From JBCDIQ01 sp039024295 (GTDB taxonomy: Bacteria > Bacteroidota > Bacteroidia > J057), in assembly GCA_039024295.1 (NCBI GenBank), contig JBCDIQ010000188.1:1-10977 (forward strand): a DNA stretch of 10,977 nucleotides, written 5' to 3'. A program made the translations under genes and the position numbers. Positions 6,641-10,977 of the stretch are shown in pieces; position 1 is the first letter of the stretch; each line of letters starts with the position of its first letter. The notes under the pieces were generated by a model. It did no database searches, was not told the DNA's origin, and saw only the letters and a program-made list of their open reading frames with translations.

Positions 6641-7639
6641 TTATTCAACCTTGGCTCCCAACTTCTGTTCAAAAAAGGCCAAAGAAGCATTTTTTACCTC
6701 TTCATAGGCTTCGGACTTATGAGGATTTGAAATAACATGTGAATTGGCGGTTGGAAATGCCTGTTGTACTTTGGAGGTTTCAGGGGTACCCAGCTCATCG
6801 AACATCGCCCGCATGGCAGCCACCGATACGGTGCTGTCTTGTAGGGTATCATTTTGGAAATAATAGCCGAGGAATACCGGTTGATTAATCGCTTGAAACG
6901 TCTCGGGTTTCATGGTGGCATCCAGCAGGCGTTGCAACTCAATGACCGCTTCAATTCGGTACCTGCTGGTCCAGTATTTTTGGGTGTAGGCATCAGCCTC
7001 AAATTCGTGGTATTCTCCTTGTAGGGCACGAGCCAGTTGCAGTCCCCATGGACCGGTAACAAGGGCGGCACGCTGGTCAAACACCCTGATGTTGGGCGAG
7101 TACATAACCAACCCAGCTAACTCCGGATGCTCAGCCGCCAGTTTAAGCCCAAGTGTCCCGCCTGTGGAAGTGGCCATGACCACTACCCTTTCCCCTAACT
7201 TTTGAGAAATGGCATATGCTTCTTCAGCAGATTGGTACATAGCCTCCGCTGTAAGGGTTTTCATAGGCTCTTCCTCTACCAGGCCATGCCCAGCGATTCT
7301 TGCCAAGTACAGGTGGCAGCCGTACTGTTTGGCAACCTCCTCTACCAGGGCTCGCCCTTCTTCTCCAGATGCGCTGAACCCATGGAGATATAACAGCGCA
7401 AATTCTGTAGGGGCATTCAAGCTGCTGTCATGGAGGATAATTCGCGCTTCGTTGTCTGGCTTGATATTGGGGAGGGAGGCTTCTTGTTGTGCTACCCATT
7501 TTTGTAGTTCCTGAACATCTTCGGGAACAGCTTTCATACCTACTACCTGCAGGTCAGCCTTCGGAGCTTCAGGCCCCATATAATACCCGACAATTAATAC
7601 AACAATTATGACTAAAATGGAGATCAAGAATTTTTTCAC
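6641..7639 (-). CDS. Membrane-anchored alpha/beta hydrolase (lysophospholipase/monoacylglycerol lipase-like)
   Basis: Start: the frame extends to a GTG at 7702, but GTG 7637-7639 is preferred because it begins KKFL directly before a hydrophobic segment (residues 4-20); this gives 332 residues with an N-terminal signal anchor or signal peptide and a catalytic domain outside the cytoplasm. The hydrolase core begins at about residue 79: LLYLHGFSASG (82-92) gives the oxyanion-hole HG at 86-87; RIAGHG (114-119) is typical of serine lipases of the Hydrolase_4 type; the nucleophile elbow ATSTGG (156-161) puts Ser158 at the active site, with Ala in place of the usual first Gly; D268 (or D264) and His301 (ANSH) complete a likely triad. 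Substrate is probably an ester of a small or lipid molecule, but cannot be told. The gene is 97 bases before the ViaA-like gene and 170 after the SDR gene. Confidence 0.8.
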   Translation of the reverse strand: MKKFLISILVIIVVLIVGYYMGPEAPKADLQVVGMKAVPEDVQELQKWVAQQEASLPNIKPDNEARIILHDSSLNAPTEFALLYLHGFSASGEEGRALVEEVAKQYGCHLYLARIAGHGLVEEEPMKTLTAEAMYQSAEEAYAISQKLGERVVVMATSTGGTLGLKLAAEHPELAGLVMYSPNIRVFDQRAALVTGPWGLQLARALQGEYHEFEADAYTQKYWTSRYRIEAVIELQRLLDATMKPETFQAINQPVFLGYYFQNDTLQDSTVSVAAMRAMFDELGTPETSKVQQAFPTANSHVISNPHKSEAYEEVKNASLAFFEQKLGAKVE

Positions 7640-7809
7640 GTAAAATGGATGTTGCGAGGTAAACCAACCTACGTCCTGGATTCCTGTTAATCGACCACCC
7701 ACTAAGGGAATAGATCAACGGGACCCCAGGCCGCAAAATCAAATAAATGGAAAGGATTTATCCCCTAAAAGTTGGATGATATCCCAATTGTAAATGAGGA
7801 TGCCTTTAG

Positions 7810-8637
7810 TTAGGAAACCCCTTTTTTCGGGTGTCCAGTAAAATTCTTCATGGATTCGTAGACCTTGAATACATCTCCGACCACGAAGTCATATACGCGC
7901 TCGGGCAGGACCCCTCGAAAAGCGGGTAATACCCTAACCATAAATGGCTCCTTGAGCATCACCTCATTGTCCTTGATGCCCTGAATGATTTTGTCGACAA
8001 TTTCTTCCGGTTCTAGCATCCGGGTCAGCAGGGGCGCATCTACCCCTTCAAACATCCCCGTATTTATGTAGCTGGGACAAACTGTCATGACATGCAAGCG
8101 GTCATAGGCCTTCTCCAACTCAAGCCTGAGAGACTCTGACCAGCCAATTACCGCCCATTTACTTGCAGCGTAAACCGACATGCCCGGAACAGGGGTAAAC
8201 CCTGAAGCAGAGGCAATATTCACGATGTGCCCTTTCCCTTTTCGAATCATGGCGGGCAGAAAAGCCTGGGTCACGTACATAGGCCCCAAGGTATTTACCC
8301 CCATCGTTAAGGCAATGTCTTGTTGGGAATGGTCCTCAAAGTCCTTTCCTACCACGATTCCAGCATTGTTTACCAACAGGGTAACCGAACCAATTTCTTC
8401 CAAAATATCCTCGGCAGCCTCTTTTACCTGAACTGGGTCGGTCACGTTAACCACATACCCATATGCTTCATACCCTTGGTCATTCCATTTGCTAACAACT
8501 TGGTTGAGGAGGGTTTCATTAATGTCCCAAATGATGATTCTCCTAGCACCCTCTTTCAGGAAACGGTTGGCCATCATATTGCCTATTCCCTGAGCCCCTC
8601 CTGTCACGAGGGCCGTAGTTTGTGATATTGTTGACAT
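7810..8637 (-). CDS. Short-chain dehydrogenase/reductase (SDR16C/17-beta-HSD11-like)
   Basis: Start: a TTG at 8658 is in frame, but ATG 8635-8637 is preferred; it gives 275 residues and starts just before the Rossmann fold. Classical SDR landmarks are all present: TGGAQGIG (12-19) for the dinucleotide, Asp38 at the end of the second strand (suggesting NAD+ rather than NADP+), NNAG (90-93), Ser143, and Y156-AAS-K160. The sequence after residue 230 (PFMVRVLPAFRG.., then VVGDVFKVYESMKNFTGHPKKG) resembles the C-terminal segment of the SDR16C family, which includes retinol dehydrogenase 10 and 17-beta-HSD11/13, enzymes on hydrophobic alcohols. A role on a lipid or isoprenoid alcohol is therefore plausible, but not proven by the sequence. 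It appears to be a single-gene unit with 226 bases of non-coding DNA upstream. Confidence 0.87.
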   Translation of the reverse strand: MSTISQTTALVTGGAQGIGNMMANRFLKEGARRIIIWDINETLLNQVVSKWNDQGYEAYGYVVNVTDPVQVKEAAEDILEEIGSVTLLVNNAGIVVGKDFEDHSQQDIALTMGVNTLGPMYVTQAFLPAMIRKGKGHIVNIASASGFTPVPGMSVYAASKWAVIGWSESLRLELEKAYDRLHVMTVCPSYINTGMFEGVDAPLLTRMLEPEEIVDKIIQGIKDNEVMLKEPFMVRVLPAFRGVLPERVYDFVVGDVFKVYESMKNFTGHPKKGVS

Positions 8638-8651
8638 GCAGCTTGAGTTTT

Positions 8652-8656
8652 CCTCC
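8652..8656 (-). promoter_or_regulatory. GGAGG ribosome binding site of the SDR gene
   Basis: On the minus strand a full GGAGG lies 14 bases before ATG 8637, a slightly long spacing. It is the strongest Shine-Dalgarno match beside any gene here and it overlaps the alternative TTG start (8656-8658), which argues that translation begins at the ATG rather than the TTG. Confidence 0.45.
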
Positions 8657-8763
8657 AATATACGAAGATATATGGGGAAATGCCCATTTCGGGGTAACCA
8701 ATGAGGTGATCGCTATCCCAGCAAAATGGAATAAATAGAAGGACAAAGATTCTGGAGTTCAAC

Positions 8764-8823
8764 GTCAATTACCAGGCAAATTGAGTCAATTCGACCAAGA
8801 CTGGCGTCTATTCCAGTTCAATT
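8764..8823. promoter_or_regulatory. Palindrome and repeated TCAATT words in the SDR upstream region
   Basis: A 13-base palindrome AATTGAGTCAATT (8779-8791, central G) sits in the 226-base gap upstream of the SDR gene. Its right arm, as GTCAATT, is repeated at 8764-8770 and 8785-8791, exactly 21 bases apart (two helical turns), and a near copy TTCAATT occurs at 8817-8823. This layout is what a dimeric regulator's operator could look like, but no adjacent regulator gene is present and AT-rich DNA yields such patterns by chance. Apart from this, the 8638-8863 gap shows no gene and no clear promoter. Confidence 0.3.
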
Positions 8824-8863
8824 TCCCTCAGAATGCTTTACGTGAGTAATCCTCATAAGGGAC

Positions 8864-9451
8864 CTACCTGATTTTGCACCCCATAGGCGGGGTCTGGGTA
8901 AATGCTGGTGTTTCCCCTTTGCAGATGGCATCCAGTATATCTACCAAGAAGGCTTGGGCAGACCTCATCCGCACATTAGGGATCGGCATATTATCAATTT
9001 TCCCCTGGTAAACCGAAGTAAAGGTACCTGCCGATTTATTAGGAAGGAACACAAACACTTCGGGATTGAAGGTAGCACCCAATTCCTGAGCTACTGCCTT
9101 ATTGGCATCTTTCAGATAGGGAAATGGATAGGGACGTGTGTCCCTCATGCTTTGGTAGGCGTCCTCAGGACTTAGTGCTGTATCATTGCTGTTGATGGCC
9201 AGAAACACAATTCCCTGCTGGTTATAGGTTTCGTATAATTCCCATAAGCGTTCCCGGTAATTTTTGGAATAAGCACAATGGGAGCTTGTAAACAACAGCA
9301 CCACAGCTCTCTGGTTTTTAAATGCCTTAAGTTCAAGCATTTTGCCCGTATTGGCATTGGGCAGTTTGAAGTTTGTCAGGGTATGCTGAGCCTGGGTTAG
9401 GGTCAGCAGGAATGACAAACACAGTGTACCTAAAATGTGATGAATTTTCAT
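8864..9451 (-). CDS. Exported thioredoxin-fold redoxin (AhpC/TSA-like) with a CxxS site
   Basis: The 195-residue protein has a signal peptide (MKIHH, hydrophobic 6-19, likely cleavage after TQA, residue 21) and no lipobox. The mature part is a thioredoxin-like fold: FKLPNANTGKMLELKAFKNQRAVVLLF.. (from 28), then TSSHCAYSKNY (55-65), AINSND (residues 85-90) and a conserved cis-proline-type region ATFNPEVFVFLP. The active site has Cys59 but Ser62 in place of the second cysteine, which fits the Bacteroidota periplasmic 'redoxin' group whose usual motif is HCPYA/SK. Another cysteine, C192, lies in the C-terminal GCKIR, as in relatives ending in GC.I.W. A one-cysteine site suggests a thiol peroxidase or mixed-disulfide mechanism rather than dithiol exchange; a C59-C192 pair is possible. 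Substrate is unknown. ATG 9449-9451. It lies 99 bases after the phosphopantetheinyl transferase gene and is probably transcribed separately or weakly linked. Confidence 0.82.
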   Translation of the reverse strand: MKIHHILGTLCLSFLLTLTQAQHTLTNFKLPNANTGKMLELKAFKNQRAVVLLFTSSHCAYSKNYRERLWELYETYNQQGIVFLAINSNDTALSPEDAYQSMRDTRPYPFPYLKDANKAVAQELGATFNPEVFVFLPNKSAGTFTSVYQGKIDNMPIPNVRMRSAQAFLVDILDAICKGETPAFTQTPPMGCKIR

Positions 9452-9550
9452 GGTAATTCTCTGTACGGGTTTGGTGAAAACAGGTAATTTTTCATCCAGA
9501 AATACAACTGAGGATTCTCAGAAATATTGTTTTTCTGGTTAAGGGAGTTT

Positions 9551-10258
9551 TTACTCTCCTTCCCCAAAATCGTACCAATAATCAGGTTGAAGCTGGGGCT
9601 GGACCACCTGCTCCTGCGCATAGGTGAGGATGTATTCCGGTAGTAGTTCATAGTGAACCTGAAACGATTGCCTTTCTTCACCATCTAATACGGTACCTGA
9701 CAAGATGCCGTTACGAACCAGGCTTAACTGGTCGAGGTTCAAGGCAATGTGCTGCCTGAGGCTGATGCCTCTTTTTCCAATGATCTTGAACAAAGTTTCC
9801 TTTGCACTCCAGATCAGGAAGAAAATATGTTCGTCGCGGTTATGGTCGTCGAAATAGGCCAGTTCATATGGATTCATGAACAGGAACCTCGTTTCCAGGT
9901 TTCTTCTTCTGTCGAGTGTTTCGATATCTATTGCAACGTCTCGCCTATCTGATGCTATGACAGCAGAGTACTTACGGGAATGAGAATAAGAAATGTGGTG
10001 AGAATTATCAGAGAGATACGGCTTTCCGTTTTGCTGATTCAGTGATTCAACCCGATAGCTGATTTGTAAGAGCTGCTTTAAGCACAGCCTGCTTGAAAGC
10101 CATTCCAGTCTTTTTTGTGGATGTTTAATTCCTGATAGGCGAACCCGCTCGTTTTCGTACAGGTTCAACCGTTCAAGAAAGAAGGCTTCATCTTCTTCAA
10201 TCCGCCACAAACCTGCGACTGTATGTGACAAGGTACACGTAAATGGCAAAAACGGCAT
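9551..10258 (-). CDS. 4'-phosphopantetheinyl transferase, Sfp type
   Basis: This enzyme moves the phosphopantetheine arm from coenzyme A to a serine of a carrier protein, activating acyl, peptidyl or polyketide carrier proteins. The 235-residue length fits the Sfp type, a pseudo-dimer of two halves. Visible motifs are NGKPYLS (77-83), ISYSHSRKYSAVI (89-101), VAIDIE (108-113) with metal-binding Asp111 and Glu113, and FFLIWSAKETLFKIIGKRGISL (146-167) with the WxxKE core (W150, K153, E154). No biosynthetic cluster is visible in the window, so it may serve the housekeeping acyl carrier protein or a remote cluster. The C-terminal end (from about 217) is an extra glutamine- and aromatic-rich tail of unknown meaning. 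ATG at 10256-10258; 81 bases separate it from the SPOR gene upstream. Confidence 0.88.
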   Translation of the reverse strand: MPFLPFTCTLSHTVAGLWRIEEDEAFFLERLNLYENERVRLSGIKHPQKRLEWLSSRLCLKQLLQISYRVESLNQQNGKPYLSDNSHHISYSHSRKYSAVIASDRRDVAIDIETLDRRRNLETRFLFMNPYELAYFDDHNRDEHIFFLIWSAKETLFKIIGKRGISLRQHIALNLDQLSLVRNGILSGTVLDGEERQSFQVHYELLPEYILTYAQEQVVQPQLQPDYWYDFGEGE

Positions 10259-10339
10259 TTAGGGTTGAAGTAACGTTTAGTTAAGTTACCACAAAATACG
10301 TGGGTTTACAACGTTAATTCTCTCATTAAGCTGGAAAAC

Positions 10340-10977
10340 CTAACGCCCCTGTTGGCGCAAGTAATTTTCGGCTTCCTCCATGGTGGCACGCACCCCATCG
10401 ATGTAAGGAACAATCCATGCGTCGCTGATCCCAATTTTCCGAAGTTCATCCCGAAAGCCAGAAGCTTCTTCGTAGGTCCTGAAGTTCCCTATGACATATT
10501 TGTTATATCCATCGGCCCTTTCAACGATAAAATCCTCCTGATCAGCCGGTGCATTTTCCATTTCGTGAAAGATAAATGCCCCTACCTGGATGCCGTAGAC
10601 AAGCCCGGTCCTGATGCCCATTTCTGACACCTTGTTCTGGGTTTTGTAGGCGGCCTCCATCTTCATGTATTGATTAGTAGTGGATTGGAGCTTCCCCTCC
10701 AGTTGGATAATGGCCCAGCGAAGGCTATCCACCAGGTCACTTTGTTCAGGAGAGGCTAAGCCTTGGGTTTGCTGGTTGACCAGGCTCTTGTTTCGCCTTT
10801 TCAGGTCCTTGATCTGGTTTTGGTAGTTTTCAAACTCTGATTTGAGGGCGAGTGGATTTTTGGTATATCCCTTGGCTTTATCTTTCCAGAATTTCACTTC
10901 TGACTTATTGCTTTGGGCCGATAAGGAGGCAGGAAACAACAGCCATCCGGAAAAAATTAGTAGGAAAGAAGCAAAAA
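10340..10977 (-). CDS. Coiled-coil protein with a C-terminal SPOR-like domain, 5' end cut by the window
   Basis: The frame stays open to the window edge and 211 residues are visible. The apparent start at TTG 10939 is wrong: in-frame codons upstream of it encode a hydrophobic stretch (FASFLLIFSGWLLFPASLSAQ region; cleavage after Ala20) that is clearly a signal peptide, so the true start lies a few codons beyond base 10977. The mature protein has a charged, helical, coiled-coil-like part (visible residues about 25-115, with LALKSEFENYQNQIKDLKRRNKSL) and then a SPOR-like domain (about 124-205): YGIQVGAF, a Y-VIGNFRTYEEASGFRDELRK helix and ISDAWIVPYIDG. SPOR domains bind peptidoglycan lacking stem peptides, often at division sites. 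A periplasmic, wall-associated role is therefore likely. Bacteroidota proteins of this build are sometimes annotated as 'Ezrin/radixin/moesin family', a label from the coiled coil alone. Confidence 0.8.
   Translation of the reverse strand, partial: FASFLLIFSGWLLFPASLSAQSNKSEVKFWKDKAKGYTKNPLALKSEFENYQNQIKDLKRRNKSLVNQQTQGLASPEQSDLVDSLRWAIIQLEGKLQSTTNQYMKMEAAYKTQNKVSEMGIRTGLVYGIQVGAFIFHEMENAPADQEDFIVERADGYNKYVIGNFRTYEEASGFRDELRKIGISDAWIVPYIDGVRATMEEAENYLRQQGR

Noticed and set aside
7637..7702. Longer alpha/beta hydrolase starting at GTG 7702
   Set aside because: The 21 extra residues (GGRLTGIQDVGWF region) precede the hydrophobic anchor and look non-conserved; starting at GTG 7639 gives a normal signal-anchor beginning.
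9496..9538. Possible terminator or regulatory hairpin in the gap after the phosphopantetheinyl transferase gene
   Set aside because: CTGAG/CTCAG (9508-9512 and 9517-9521) and CCAGAAA/TTTCTGG (9496-9502 and 9532-9538) can pair, and CAGAAATA occurs twice 22 bases apart, but the stems are only 5 and 7 bp and there is no T run at the proper place on the minus strand.
10259..10339. Bacteroidota-type promoter upstream of the phosphopantetheinyl transferase gene
   Set aside because: A TATTTTG on the minus strand resembles the TAnnTTTG -7 element but lacks one base, and no TTTG sits at the expected distance upstream, so it is not supportable.

Overview
The window looks like chromosomal DNA of a member of the Bacteroidota, probably a Saprospiria- or Cytophagia-type gliding or marine bacterium (inference). 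Three things support this. The large plus-strand gene encodes a secreted multidomain protein ending in a type IX secretion (T9SS) type A sorting domain, a system confined to this phylum. Shine-Dalgarno sequences are mostly weak or absent, as is usual there. Several gene types (a CxxCH plus 'choice-of-anchor V' protein, a CxxS redoxin lipid-free exported protein, a short coiled-coil/SPOR protein) are common in that phylum. No rRNA, tRNA, CRISPR array, insertion sequence or integrase was seen, and base composition looks even throughout, so this reads as ordinary core or shell genome rather than an island.

Layout. Bases 1-153 are the 3' end of a plus-strand gene (CIA30-like domain), followed by a strong hairpin at 174-204. 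Bases 279-2384 (+) encode the T9SS-exported protein, closed by an intrinsic terminator at 2408-2441. All the remaining ten genes are on the minus strand and converge on that terminator. In their transcription order, from right to left, they are: a coiled-coil/SPOR protein (cut by the right edge), a Sfp-type phosphopantetheinyl transferase, an exported redoxin, an SDR oxidoreductase, a membrane-anchored alpha/beta hydrolase, a ViaA-like VWA protein, an exported GH73-type glucosaminidase, a Nudix hydrolase, a RimB-type retropepsin-like protease and RimK. No gene-free stretch exceeds 300 bases; the longest gap (8638-8863, 226 bases) holds only a palindrome and short repeats.

How the genes may work together. 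The clearest functional unit is Nudix-rimB-rimK (4309 down to 2440), packed with a 16-base overlap and an 8-base gap. RimK adds glutamates to the C-terminus of ribosomal protein S6, and RimB-type proteases are reported to remove or trim that tail in Pseudomonas, so the pair is a writer and eraser of one ribosome modification; the Nudix enzyme is an unexplained third member. Upstream of it, the GH73 hydrolase, ViaA-like protein and alpha/beta hydrolase are spaced 30-97 bases apart and could be co-transcribed but share no obvious pathway. The ViaA-like protein has no RavA/MoxR ATPase next to it, which is the most notable absence. The other genes look like independent housekeeping units.

I did not find a convincing wholly new system. 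The items most worth a second look are the Nudix-RimB-RimK unit and the ViaA-like gene without RavA.
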